From Notospermus geniculatus (Eukaryota; Nemertea; Pilidiophora; Heteronemertea; Lineidae): a stretch of 64,000 nt of DNA. Position 1 is the stretch's first letter; every line of letters begins with the position of its first letter. The stretch lies in assembly GCA_002633025.1 (NCBI GenBank), contig NMRB01001586.1, positions 78,321 to 142,320 of the forward strand, given 5' to 3'. The notes under the pieces are model-generated. The model did no database searches, was not told the DNA's origin, and saw only the letters and a list, made by a program, of their open reading frames with translations. The position numbers were made by a program, and so were the translations under genes. This document shows, piece by piece, positions 1 through 10,335 of this stretch.

Positions 1-95
1 CATTCGCGGCAATGACGTATTGAGTTCAAGGCCGATAAATGAGCATGCGCATTCACTAAAGGCGAGTCATTCAAGTGGGCCGAGCCCAGTAGCGT

Positions 96-292
96 GTTTA
101 CACTGTGCAGTTTTCCAGCGGAACCGTGCTCGACCCGGGTCGAACCCACCTCCTGTTGGGGGGTTCGGCCCGGATGAAAGTAGCACCGTGCCGAGCCCAG
201 TTGTGCCGTGCCAACCCATTTACACTATCACCTTTTTTGCCGCGCCGTGCTCGACCCGGGTCGAGCACGGTTGAAAACACGTAGTGTAAAAG
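96..292. mobile_element. GC-rich foldback element
   Basis: Both ends read TTTACACT inward (about 97 and, inverted, about 290), followed by GTGTTTTC-like sequence and AACCGTGCTCGACCCGGGT. The right arm contains a perfect 26-bp palindrome at 245-270 centred on GACCCGGGTC. This is a short non-autonomous inverted-repeat element. No coding capacity is apparent, and the short reading frames across it are just the arms read in several frames. Confidence 0.6.
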
Positions 293-465
293 GGGCCTAT
301 GAGTATTCCTCTCGAGAGGTCCTCTTAGTAGGCCTCACCATTCGCATACTGGCCTACACCATTCGTATGTTTCATTATGTCATCTTTCGGGTGATTTGGG
401 GACGAACATGCTTTTTGATCGAAAAATCACTTATGTAATGTCTAACCTTTCTGGAAGAACATCCA

Positions 466-624
466 GGGCCGTATGCACCAACGAATATTATCTTGAACTC
501 AGGTTGAGTCACAACTTTTCCATTGTCACATCATGCCCTGGCAAACCTGAACACAATTGAAAAGCTGTGGCTCAACCTGAGCAGTTCAAGATACCGGTAA
601 TCTTCGTTGGTGCATACGGCCCCA
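466..624. mobile_element. MITE, GGGCCGTATGCACC termini
   Basis: The left arm from 466 (GGGCCGTATGCACCAACGAA) is matched inverted by the right arm ending near 622, and the homology continues inward through TATCTTGAACT and CAGGTTGAG. About 55 bp per arm are recognisable with small indels. The element is non-coding and abuts the next element at 625. Its GGGCCGTAT end resembles the termini at 737-866 and 39586-39731, so these may be one family or related families. Confidence 0.75.
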
Positions 625-733
625 GGACCGGTATTCATAAAACTACTTAAGTCTACGTGTTGTGCTTATCTTTTGTGTTAAACAAAGGATAGGTGACACA
701 CTTAGACTTAAGTAGTTTTATGAATATGGGTCC
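625..733. mobile_element. MITE, 30-bp terminal inverted repeats
   Basis: Bases 625-654 and 704-733 are inverted repeats of about 30 bp with two mismatches; the shared core is ATTCATAAAACTACTTAAGT. About 49 bp lie between the arms and nothing is coding. It sits directly against the elements on either side. Confidence 0.75.
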
Positions 734-736
734 AGA

Positions 737-866
737 GGTCGTATGCTGGGGTCGGACTTCAGCCAGACTTTCATTAAAGTCTAACTTTTCTCAATGCTTC
801 AAGCCATAGAGAAAGTCTAACTTCAGCGCTGTACTTTAGGTTAAAGTCCGACCCGAGCATACGGCC
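737..866. mobile_element. MITE, GG(T/C)CGTATGCT termini
   Basis: Bases 737-759 and 844-866 form a 23-bp inverted repeat with two mismatches (core GTCGGACTT). The outer sequence shares GGCCGTATGC with the element at 466-624, suggesting related transposase recognition. It is non-coding. Confidence 0.7.
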
Positions 867-971
867 CTAAGATCTTACTCAGTCGTGGAATTCCTCTACT
901 GTGGCGACCAGAAGCTAGACCTTGTTCATGCACATTGTTCCCTTACTTTGTCGGCATTTTCATCTGAATAC

Positions 972-1122
972 GGAGGTTTAGAAATCAAACGATAAACGTA
1001 AACGTAACAATTATTTTCGTGGTACCGAAAATGCAACATAAAATCTGGTGATTCAGAATGTGTAGTATGAAAAATAACGTTGTCGCAAAGTTTACGTTTA
1101 TCCTTTGATTTCTAAACCTTCC
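972..1122. mobile_element. TIR element, GGAGGTTTAGAAATC family
   Basis: The left end GGAGGTTTAGAAATCAAACG (972) is inverted at the right end (to about 1122). The interior contains GTACCGAAAATGCAA. Two further copies, one inserted inside the other, occur at 30509-30807. The length (about 150 bp) and the TA next to the ends of the better copy suggest a Tc1/mariner-type non-autonomous element; that class assignment is inference. Confidence 0.75.
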
Positions 1123-1741
1123 TAATGTTACAGACATAACGAAATGTTCAAGCTGTTTCTCTGTGCATTGCCAATACCATGCACTGAGCTGTAGAATTAT
1201 GTGAAAATGATGATCATGTACTGGTGTCCACTAATATATAGAGACCCTCGTGCACACCAGGATTATAAATGTGTTCCCCGTCCAATATGTCATACTCATG
1301 GAGCTTGAAATTAATTACCAGATACTTGTATGCCACAAAATGAATGATAGTGATGTCTTTTTCAAACACTCCTCTGTAATATGTGTTGATAAATGTCAGA
1401 TTGATCAATGGGCAAGGATTAATTAGGCTTCACGGACGTTTATTTCAACGCGTTTTGAGTGAAATGGAATTTGTTTTGTATAAGCTGTTTTTCAGGGTTT
1501 TCAGAGTCGATGACTTTTGCTTGCATGATGAATATTCCGCCATGCGTTTCCTCGGGCTGATATCTATGAAGGAGATACGCAAGTTTCAACCCAAGAACTG
1601 CTGAAACCATTTTGGTAACTGCGATGCCCCTATATGCCCTACACAACTTTCCACCTCCCAGAAAATTTCACCTTTTCTTTAATTTCAAGGTTGATGATCG
1701 TTTCTTGGTGAAGTGAAATGCCACAACACTTGGAGAGGGAT

Positions 1742-1998
1742 ACATTCTCCACCCATCGATGTGAATCTCTAATGATACAAAAAAGGGACTTTTACCCCTA
1801 AAACCCCCCTTTAGGCCCTTTTCTTGAAAGAGTCACCGGCTTCTCGGTTCACCCAGAGTATTTTAGCAAACATTCTCCACCCATCGATGTGAACTTCTAA
1901 TGATACAAAAAAAGGGGCTTTTACCCCTAAAAAGCCCCTTTAGGCCCTTTTCTTGAAAGAGTCACTGGCTTCTCGGTTCACCCAGAGCATTGTCAGCA
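1742..1998. repeat. 128-bp direct tandem duplication
   Basis: ACATTCTCCACCCATCGATG starts at 1742 and again at 1870, and the similarity runs through both 128-bp units to CGGTTCACCCAGAG. Each unit holds a small hairpin (AAAGGGGCTTTTACCCCT followed by AAAGCCCCTTT). No gene is seen here. Confidence 0.85.
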
Positions 1999-4267
1999 AA
2001 ACCAGAACGTCAGCCAAGCACCCCTTTGCTGTGCATTGGTACCTCAAAGGCAATACATATTATTGAAAGAAAGAGGACCCTTGTGAGCGTTTGAAGTAGA
2101 AGCAATGTTGACTTTCTCGGGGTCTCAGGGATCCTCAAAGCCTTTTGTCCCTCCCTTCTATCGTTTCTTTATTGTATTGTAATTATATCGAACTATTTAT
2201 ACATGTAATATGTTACTCGATCTAGTGTACATTTCATAGCCTTTGAAGCAGTATCGTTCCTTTGCGTCCCTCTTTGATGGTTTCTTGCCCTTTTCGCCTA
2301 TTGTCGATTTCTTTATTAAGTTATTGAACAATCTTTCATACAAGACAGGTAACTGATTGTCTTTTATTGCCGTATGTAATGGGAAGGCGTGGCTGAAAAT
2401 CGATCATCACAGAAAGTCTATTTAACTTCTTTCTGATCAAATTTTCTCAATGTCAATGCAGGTCCAAGACTTCCAAACAGTCATGTAACGTGAAATCTTC
2501 TGGGATTTTGACTTGAAAGTACATGTACATGTACCTGAAGAAAACCCCGGTGTGGGTCGAAAATTTGCAAATATCGGAGAACAGTTGGATTACCAGAATA
2601 TTGCTTGACCGTGTGGAACGGGATTAAGCAGTTCATTGTTTCGGTGGTGGTCATTGGTTAAATAGGACAATGGTTAAATAGGACTTAATTTGTCTACCCT
2701 ATCATTTGGCTCATTTCTGTTGTTGCATCAGAGATCTTTCAGCACCTCAAGATTACCACTGGTTCGATGTTAACCTCGGCACTTCGTCGGAAGTTCACCA
2801 GGATCCCTTGGCTGCAAATTCGACTTGTTCTTTCGAAATGAACCATCAAATGCTGCCTGACCGCCTCCTGGCGAAGTTGCTATTATATTCCAAAGGATAA
2901 TTCTTTGACGTTGTTGTCTTGTTGAATGGTGTTATGGAAAAAGCAAACCAGGTCGCGTGCCGCCCCATTGCCGCCGAATTTCATGGTGTTCAGATGGCCG
3001 CCGGTGGGGTAGGTCGTGTCCGTAGATCAACGGTGGTGAATGCTGATGAACTTCCAGTTTTGGTTGTGAGGTCGTACGAGAAATGAAAGTTATGCTTATT
3101 CTAGATGATGAGATTCACTTCATTCTTGATTGCAAGCCATTTTCTGATCATCAATTTCCTTCATTTCGTTTTTGGCGTCACGTTCTCACACCACGTGAAC
3201 AACAGGGGGTTATACGCATGCGTTCATTCTATTTCCGCTGTGCGGGGGACGGTTTCCCGTCATGCAATTTGGCTTCAATCGACGCTATTGGATTAAGAAG
3301 GGAGTAAGAAATAAAAGTGGAAAATAAGAAGTGAAAATTTTGGAATTTTGCGCGAATTTTTCAATTTCTCAAATTGGGATAACTTTTTTTCCTATTTTGA
3401 GAAATATCGCCCGAAAAATCAGACAAAATGTCATGTCATTTTAAGAAAATTTCTCAAAATGGGAAAAAAATCCTCCCAATTTGAGAAATTGAAAAATTTA
3501 CGCAAAATTCCTAAATTTCCCACTTAATTTCCACTTTTACGTATTTCTTACTCCCTTTAAGAAAATCAGAACATTTTGACGAAATTTCCATGAAAATATT
3601 TCCCCAAAGTGTTTCTTGGTCGTTCCGACTTTCTCAGTATTTAATCTTTCCTTTCCATTACCATCATAGCTTCCATAGCAAACGATATTTGTCATCAATC
3701 TCATTGTCCATCTCGGCCTCTTCCCCACCATTGTCATCATCACTCAACCAATCAGCACGATCATACATTGTCATCTGCTAATGGTGATTTCTACATGGAT
3801 TAGGGATCATCCGCCTCACAGGGGCTTCATTTAAACCCCTGATGGGGACCTGGTTCCCTGTATGGACGTTTTGAGGCAGGGGGCAGAGGTTTTCCATGGT
3901 GAGATGATTGATTCCTGCTGACCGAGACGCTGACATTTGATGTGCTTCACCGGTTGGTCATCTCATGATGGACGGTCGTATAGAGGAGGGGGCCGAGGAG
4001 ACTTCTGATGGAGTTAGTAACAACATTTACTACCATCAACTGCAGGAATCCTCCTGGTTTCTTTTGAAAGTTTTTTTTCGCTATCAAGACCTGGGTCTTG
4101 AGCATTTTACGTCCCGTGTCTTACGATTTTCACTGAGAAATGGACATATTCAGTGCATGGCTCAGTTTCGATAACTGTGTGGGAATCTTCATTTCCCTGT
4201 AAAATTTGTTACCCAAAATAAAGCACAAAAAACGACACACAATGTGACACAATTTAAATTAATCAAA
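1999..4267. other. Intergenic DNA; PLE 3' signature at about 2534-2575
   Basis: I see no supported coding exon in this stretch. Two items stand out: a PLE-type 3' signature in plus orientation at about 2534-2575 (CCTGAAGAAAACCCCGGTGT, then GGTCGAAAATTTGCAAA), and the TIR element annotated at 3299-3556. The reading frames near 3083-3307 and 3965-4174 show no recognisable protein character. Confidence 0.5.
3299..3556. mobile_element. Foldback MITE with TTAAGA target duplication
   Basis: AGGGAGTAAGAAAT at 3299 is inverted at the right end (ATTTCTTACTCCCT to 3556). Long AT-rich inverted homology inside includes CAATTTCTCAAATTGGGA. The 6-bp TTAAGA occurs immediately outside both ends (3293-3298 and 3557-3562), as expected for a target-site duplication. 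A TTAA-specific (piggyBac-like) insertion is also possible. It is 258 bp and non-coding. Confidence 0.85.
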
Positions 4268-6809
4268 GTCGTCTCCGATGTTTGCAAATTTTCGACCTCA
4301 CACCGGGGTCTTCTTCAGGCACTTTCAAGTCAAAATCCCAGAAAGGAATGCCTTGAGCTAGATCATTGTGGATCCTGTTAACAGATCCTGTAAAAACTGA
4401 GACACTGGTCGTGAAACGCTCATGGGAATCATCCTGACCAACAGTTGTGGGGCCCAGCGCCCATTTCCTTTTTTCTGGTCACAGCTTTCTATCTCCTGTT
4501 GTTGGCCGAGGAGTGCCGTTGGCACCCGTGCGATGGAATGTGTCCAAAAATCTGGCTACCTAAAGATATTGGACCCTATCATTTGGTGTCAGCAACGGAA
4601 TGTTCGGACTGCTTGTAACAAGAGTGGAGTAGGTTGCTGTTAAATAGCTACGTCCCAAGTCCGATTGTCTCCACTGCCGATACATGGCAGGCAATCCAAC
4701 GAGACAAATGATTTTTCATTGCCGATATTTGATCTTCATTTACCAGAGTGTAACACTTCAGGACTGTGAATGTGTCAGATATCCTCGCCTATTCAATCAG
4801 TCATGATAGCCTATTGATGACTGGTCAATCTATTTGGTGAGTAACAGCGTGTGGCTACGGATTGTTCAAGTCTATTGGCCATTCATACTTCCTCGCTGGC
4901 CCGACTGCGGAACGGAAAATGCTTTGTTTCTCGCCGTAATGTTCCCAATAAGCCGTCGTTACACCACATAAAATCCCGGGGTTTTTTGCGGTCACACCTA
5001 TGAATTGCCAGGCTTCGAGAAACCCGTGTCTGAAAAACACGAGTTTTTGAGACACGGCAAGATCGCCGTGCTTTTCGAAATCCCCGTGTTTACGTTAGTT
5101 CTTCGCACGGCTACAGATGGCGCAGAAATTCCAAAAAATTGGATGAAAAATTTGATTGTGTACAGCGGGCGTTGTCCTTTTCCCCCTGACTGTTTCCAGG
5201 TATCAAATTATTTCTTTTTGTACAACTTTCTTTTAAACAACTTTTTCCTCAAGGTTCATGTTTTACATAATCATCAGCTTCTCCCTGTAGACCGTGTTCT
5301 GCCCGATACAAGAGAAGCAGCCTGTCACATCATTAGTAACGTCGTCATATTGTAATGCCTTGAAGGTTGGAAGCCATTTAATTCCTTACACCACTTCAGA
5401 TAGGACTTATATCGACCCAGCTTCTCCCAGTCGTCTCCGATGTTTGCAAATTTTCGACCTCACACCGGGGTCTTCTTCAGGCACTTTCAAGTCAAAATCC
5501 CAGAAAGGAATGCCTTGAGCTAGATCATTGTGGATCCTGTTAACAGATCCTGTAAAAACTGAGACACTGGTCGTGAAACGCTCATGGGAATCATCCTGAC
5601 CAACAGTTGTGGGGCCCAGCGCCCATTTCCTTTTTTCTGGTCACAGCTTTCTATCTCCTGTTGTTGGCCGAGGAGTGCCGTTGGCACCCGTGCGATGGAA
5701 TGTGTCCAAAAATCTGGCTACCTAAAGATATTGGACCCTATCATTTGGTGTCAGCAACGGAATGTTCGGACTGCTTGTAACAAGAGTGGAGTAGGTTGCT
5801 GTTAAATAGCTACGTCCCAAGTCCGATTGTCTCCACTGCCGATACATGGCAGGCAATCCAACGAGACAAATGATTTTTCATTGCCGATATTTGATCTTCA
5901 TTTACCAGAGTGTAACACTTCAGGACTGTGAATGTGTCAGATATCCTCGCCTATTCAATCAGTCATGATAGCCTATTGATGACTGGTCAATCTATTTGGT
6001 GAGTAACAGCGTGTGGCTACGGATTGTTCAAGTCTATTGGCCATTCATACTTCCTCGCTGGCCCGACTGCGGAACGGAAAATGCTTTGTTTCTCGCCGTA
6101 ATGTTCCCAATAAGCCGTCGTTACACCACATAAAATCCCGGGGTTTTTTGCGGTCACACCTATGAATTGCCAGGCTTCGAGAAACCCGTGTCTGAAAAAC
6201 ACGAGTTTTTGAGACACGGCAAGATCGCCGTGCTTTTCGAAATCCCCGTGTTTACGTTAGTTCTTCGCACGGCTACAGATGGCGCAGAAATTCCAAAAAA
6301 TTGGATGAAAAATTTGATTGTGTACAGCGGGCGTTGTCCTTTTCCCCCTGACTGTTTCCAGGTATCAAATTATTTCTTTTTGTACAACTTTCTTTTAAAC
6401 AACTTTTTCCTCAAGGTTCATGTTTTACATAATCATCAGCTTCTCCCTGTAGACCGTGTTCTGCCCGATACAAGAGAAGCAGCCTGTCACATCATTAGTA
6501 ACGTCGTCATATTGTAATGCCTTGAAGGTTGGAAGCCATTTAATTCCTTACACCACTTCAGATAGGACTTATATCGACCCAGCTTCTCCCAGTCGTCTCC
6601 GATGTTTGCAAATTTTCGACCTCACACCGGGGTCTTCTTCAGGCACTTTCAAGTCAAAATCCCAGAAAGGAATGCCTTGAGCTAGATCATTGTGGATCCT
6701 GTTAACAGATCCTGTAAAAACTGAGACACTGGTCGTGAAACGCTCATGGGAATCATCCTGACCAACAGTTGTGGGGCCCAGCGCCCATTTCCTTTTTTCT
6801 GGTCACAGC
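4268..6809 (-). repeat. 1,162-bp head-to-tail tandem array, PLE-type tail
   Basis: Units start with GTCGTCTCCGATGTTTGCAA at 4268, 5430 and 6592, exactly 1,162 bp apart. The first two appear identical; the third stops at 6809 against an N. Read on the minus strand each unit ends with GTGCCTGAAGAAGACCCCGG, then GGTCGAAAATTTGCAAA, the motif also seen after the GIY-YIG fragment at 38.3-39.3 kb. I therefore read the array as derived from a non-autonomous Penelope-like element, whose copies are often tandem. No reverse transcriptase reading frame is visible. Short frames repeat at the same spacing only because the DNA repeats. Further copies are at 15663-17003. The exact identity could reflect recent amplification or assembly. 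Confidence 0.8.
5253..5325 (-). ncRNA. Hammerhead-like fold, degenerate (candidate)
   Basis: On the minus strand GCTTCTCTTGTA (5318 down) can pair with TACAGGGAGAAGC, giving a 12-13 bp stem that directly abuts CTGATGA (5277-5271), the hammerhead core. After it come a short ATGT/ACAT hairpin, then GAA, then CCT, which could pair with AGG upstream of the first stem. This order (stem I, CUGAUGA, stem II, GAA, very short stem III) is that of PLE and retrozyme hammerheads. Against activity: GAAC replaces GAAA, two bases are unpaired beside stem II, and the expected cleavage position is G rather than A, C or U. Equivalent sites are at 6415-6487 and 16558-16630. Confidence 0.3.
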
Positions 6810-7247
6810 NCTTTAATGCCCCCCCCCCCCCACACACACACTCGGGGATCAACCATACCGCATGCTCGTTCCAATTTTCTCCGGAAAAGGGGCCATTTTC
6901 GGCAGCACTGTTCGGGGGAAAATTCCCGAAAAACACTTAAAAACACTTTGAATAGCTTTCCTTCCGAAAAATTCTTAAAAAGGGGGCAAAGGTTCTCTTC
7001 CCGAAAAAATAATAAAAAGGGGTATGAAAGTCCTATTCTCAATCTCAGCGACAAGTAATCCCTCCCGCTGTACACGCGTCTTTCATGTCTTTCAGGTCAG
7101 GCTGCACTTTATCATTTACCCCGGCATTTACGTTATCCCCAACGAGTACCTCGAGTAGTGTGCATCATATCCGAGTCTCAGTTCGTTCCTCCCGAAAAGG
7201 GGTGAAAATATCTTGGTTCCTTCCATTAGGCATGTTAGGGGGCCTAA
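6810..7247. other. Assembly N and low-complexity junction, no gene
   Basis: The single N at 6810 interrupts the third array unit. Directly after it are a poly-C tract and a CA run, then unrelated sequence. No coding region is supported up to 7247. The N probably stands for an unresolved gap of unknown length. Confidence 0.7.
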
Positions 7248-7832
7248 TGGGAGACTTTCCTGCCGTTAGAGGCCACCACCAGTTAGGCTGAAAGGGTAAA
7301 TGTCGTCCTGGGTATATACAAAGATTACCCAGGATCTCAGTCTTCACTAAAACAATACCCTGGGTGTACTTTCGGTGGCCGAACATCACCCAGGATCGTA
7401 ATGTGACACCTGGATTCGAGGTTGTCTCGGCCGTCGTCACGTGACTGCCTGAAGAATGTCATGAACAGCTACACTGAACAAGGACCGCGGCGCGAGACCG
7501 GCCAGATTCCACGGGATTTCTAAATAGGACTCGTTCCTGGGCAAGGATTGCGGGTGCTGGGTGATGTTTGGCTACCGAAACTACACCCAGGGTATTGTTT
7601 TAGTGAAGACCGAGATCCTGGATAATCTTTGTATATACCCAGGACGACATTTACCCTTTCAGCACCAGTTAGCGGTCCTAGAACGTCATGAAATTTGATG
7701 TCACAAGGAAGAAGTGCACGCCACGACGTCATCCATAATGACGTGGACGCCGTAGCTTACGTCTTTGACGTCAAGTTTTGTGACGTTCTAGGACCGCTAA
7801 CAGGCGGCCTCTAACGGCAGTAAAGTCTCCCA
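7248..7832. mobile_element. TIR element interrupted by a nested foldback
   Basis: GGGAGACTTTCCTGCCGTTA near 7248 is inverted at 7806-7831 (about 26 bp, one mismatch). Inside, the inverted pair GTTAGCGGTCCTAGAACGTC (7668-7688) and its complement (to about 7800) belong to the same element. The left copy of the inner arm is displaced by the 377-bp insertion at 7287-7663, whose removal restores a coherent foldback. TTGGTTCCTTCCAT also flanks the element on both sides (7213 and 7837). Confidence 0.7.
7287..7663. mobile_element. Mutator-like foldback, 9-bp TSD ACCAGTTAG
   Basis: GCTGAAAGGGTAAATGTCGT at 7287 is inverted at the right end (to 7663). Arms of roughly 105 bp surround a loop of about 165 bp. 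ACCAGTTAG flanks both sides (7278-7286, 7664-7672). Long arms with a 9-bp duplication are typical of Mutator-like elements. No transposase reading frame is present, so it would depend on an element elsewhere. Confidence 0.8.
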
Positions 7833-8420
7833 CCCTTGGTTCCTTCCATAAGAGGGTCCTTAAACTCGGGAACAAGCATGTGTGTACCCTAAAATTAAGG
7901 AATTATGGGGGGCGGGTTTTAATGTGATAGTGGTACGAGTTTTTGGACTACGAACGTCGACAGCCTCATCAGTAGGCATCTGAGTACCACTGACTTGTCT
8001 TTCAGAGTTTGACCAATCATCAACGTCCTAAGCAATTCTGAAACGTAGCGTCATTCTTTGGACACGGTTCCATCATCATATCTCTGCAGCAGACAGTACA
8101 TATGGCCGATGACCCACTGGTCATCACTATATTGGCAGCCAAGTGGACATCGATGGTCCTTGAGCCTCACATGAAAGCTTGGTCAATGGTTTTTCACCTC
8201 TGTTTAGCCATCTGTCTATCAGTAAACGGACATTAACCGATCGAAAGTTGCTCTGTTTGGTCTTAAAACAAAGCCCTTCACGGTTCCCTCTCTGGCGATC
8301 AATGTCATAAGTCCGATTTTTGATGTAAAGTTGGTGGTCAAGTCGTCCATGGTGACCTACTTTTCATCCATCCGTCCACGGTTCGCCATCTTCTTTCTTT
8401 CTTTCTTAACGTCAGAGGAG

Positions 8421-8672
8421 TTATGGCGCTGGAATACCCACGGGCCCTCCTCCCTCCAAGATGCCCAGCAGCTTCCGCAAATTACTTCTGGAGAGGACTC
8501 CCATTGTGATTTGGGTCACAAGACTTCTTTCTTCCCCCCTAGTCTTCATTCTTGCTCCTGCTCCAGCACAGACTTCTCCCTCGCACAGGCGCCCCAGAGA
8601 AAATGTGGACTGCTGGAGTTCTTGTTCTTTGATTTTCTCAGATACCTGATGGAGCAGGTAAGCCTTTGTTAA
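8421..8672 (-). CDS. Captured terminal exon candidate, unknown protein
   Basis: On the minus strand an acceptor-like TTTTGGAGATATTCAG precedes an open frame of 83 codons ending in TAA (8423-8421). The peptide begins LTKAYLLHQVSEKIKEQELQ and ends GGGPVGIPAP. It has a helical, charged start and a moderately basic middle. I do not recognise the family. It lies wholly inside a transposon-sized insertion absent from the paralogous locus, so it is more likely a captured exon fragment than a working gene. It could also be a chance open frame. Confidence 0.3.
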   Translation of the reverse strand, partial: LTKAYLLHQVSEKIKEQELQQSTFSLGRLCEGEVCAGAGARMKTRGEERSLVTQITMGVLSRSNLRKLLGILEGGGPVGIPAP

Positions 8673-8690
8673 CTGAATATCTCCAAAACA

Positions 8691-8995
8691 CAGAAAAAAA
8701 ATCAACTCGAGTGGAGACTCAAAGTCTCACTTTAGGGACAAAATGGTTCGAAATACTTTTTGACTCAAAATGAAACAGAAAATATTTCGGCCCGAGACAA
8801 TGACACCTCGTTCCGAGAGAAAATATTTCGGGTTGAGGTACTGACAGTCTCGATCTGAGAGAAAATATTTTAGGCCGAGATGTCATTGTCTCGCGCCGAA
8901 ATATTTTCTGTTTCATTTTGAGTCAAAAAGTGTTTCGAACCATTTTGTCCCTAAAGTGAGACTCCGAGTCTCCACTCGAGTTGATTTTTTTTCTG
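8691..8995. mobile_element. Foldback element with ~110-bp arms
   Basis: CAGAAAAAAAATCAACTCGA at 8691 is inverted to 8995, with near-perfect arms through TTTAGGGACAAAATGGTTCG and TGACTCAAAATGAAACAGAA. The centre has repeated GAGAAAATATTT motifs. It is non-coding and nested in the larger insertion at 8393-9061. Confidence 0.8.
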
Positions 8996-9568
8996 TGAAG
9001 GTCTGGCGTTACCAGAAGCCAATCAGCCCTTTCGTTGAATCTTATTCCGGCGTGGGATATACGCCATCTTCACATTCTCCCTTCGTAACCAGGGTTTTCG
9101 GGGCTGAAGAGGTATAGACGCGACAGAAGTCTTTGGGATCACGACACCTGCCGCCCGGAATATTTTGCTCCAAATTCCTCTATGGACGCAGTCATTTATT
9201 GTTATTAATTGTCACTAAGGTCATTTTGATAACGACCTGTGCACCAAACTGAACTTTTCACCAACATTGGCTCCAGTATGACAGATGAGCACATCTATCA
9301 CGGACCGCTTCCCCATGCCACACACGGAATGGTCACTCTCCGAATTGACCTTATTACCCGAATTCTTCATTCAAAGGGTTCTATTTTTGATAAGGGATCG
9401 AAATATTTTGCATTGTAACTTTTTTTGGTGTCAATTGGAGTTCATTACTTTTCGAGAAAACTTGTGGATCACTGGCATGACTGGGTCCCCAGGTCGATGT
9501 CCATCCCACCGACGTCCGCCGTAGGCCATCAGCAATTTCAATCTGACTTTGACGCCAAGATTTCGTTT

Positions 9569-10096
9569 GAATCGGTGAATTCAACAAGGGCCCAACTCCA
9601 CATTTTTTCAAAATTCAGGTTTGACGGTTTTTGTGACCTTCAGGTGAAAATGCATTCCATTGTGTGCCAGAAGGTCCCAACTTCCACACATGTGTTTGGT
9701 GAGTGCAAGAAGGGCCCAACTCCAGGAGTTGGGCCAAGTTGCAGCTGGAAAGAAAGGCCAAATTTGGTCATCTGTAGTGTTCATTTGACATTAAGTTTAG
9801 CATAAATCATCATTCTGAATAAACAAGACATGTTTTGTCCTATATATTCATGTTTCTATGTAAGATTTCAATGGTTAATTCAAAAAGGGCCCAACTCCTC
9901 TGTCTTCATTTCGTCACACACCCAAAACCGAAGTCTCATTTGCCACTACATTTTGTGATTTATTGCCTCTAGTGAAGTACTGTAGGTGTCAAAGGTATGA
10001 TGCTCAGACCATGGCAATATCCAGAGAAAAATAATAAAAACCTTCTCCGGTAAAAAACAGTTCATGGACTTGGGCCCTTATTGAATTCACCGATTC
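9569..10096. mobile_element. TIR element with GGGCCCAACTCC repeats
   Basis: GAATCGGTGAATTCAA at 9569-9584 is inverted at 10081-10096. Inside, GGGCCCAACTCC recurs near 9589, 9712 and 9888, and inverted near 10070. At about 9713-9735 it forms an 11+1+11-bp palindrome. The minus-strand frame through 10004-10225 is conserved in copy 2 only because the whole block is duplicated. The second copy is 21812-22617. Confidence 0.6.
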
Positions 10097-10264
10097 GTTT
10101 CTAAAGTACATATCGGAATCTTGGGTTTTCTGGTTGCATTGTTTGGATGTCGTGATCCCGAAATCACCCAAATAGATATCTCGGCGATTCACTCTTATCA
10201 AATACCCTCTGACCACAATGTTCAAACCTAAAGAATGTTAATTCGCAAAGAAAATATTGTAATC

Positions 10265-10335
10265 TTACACCTTATCTGTCGCCATGATCGGATTCCTTTG
10301 CATCTGATTTAGCGCATGCGCAGTTGTGGTTTGTC
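10265..10335 (-). promoter_or_regulatory. Candidate promoter plus tiny first coding exon
   Basis: On the minus strand the order is CCGGAAGT (ETS-type core, about 10346), TGCGCATGCGC (NRF-1-type palindrome, 10312-10321), an ATG at 10285, then four codons and a donor-like AAGGTGTAAG. This resembles the start of a housekeeping gene with a short first exon. The same block is in copy 2 (NRF-1 motif 22833-22842). No downstream exon was found, so it may be a severed promoter. Confidence 0.3.

Larger units (their letters stand above)
8393..9061. mobile_element. Composite insertion, 9-bp TSD CGCCATCTT
   Basis: CGCCATCTT occurs at 8384-8392 and 9062-9070. The paralogous site near 21302 has a single CGCCATCTT with no insert, so the 669 bp between are an insertion. 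The 9-bp duplication points to a Mutator-like transposase. I do not see clear terminal inverted repeats. The cargo includes an exon-like open frame on the minus strand (8421-8672) and a later foldback (8691-8995). Confidence 0.75.

Noticed and set aside
4422-6517. Repeated 73- and 116-codon frames in the 1,162-bp array
   Set aside because: They recur because the DNA repeats exactly; no protein family character, and the PLE signature places the coding sense on the other strand.
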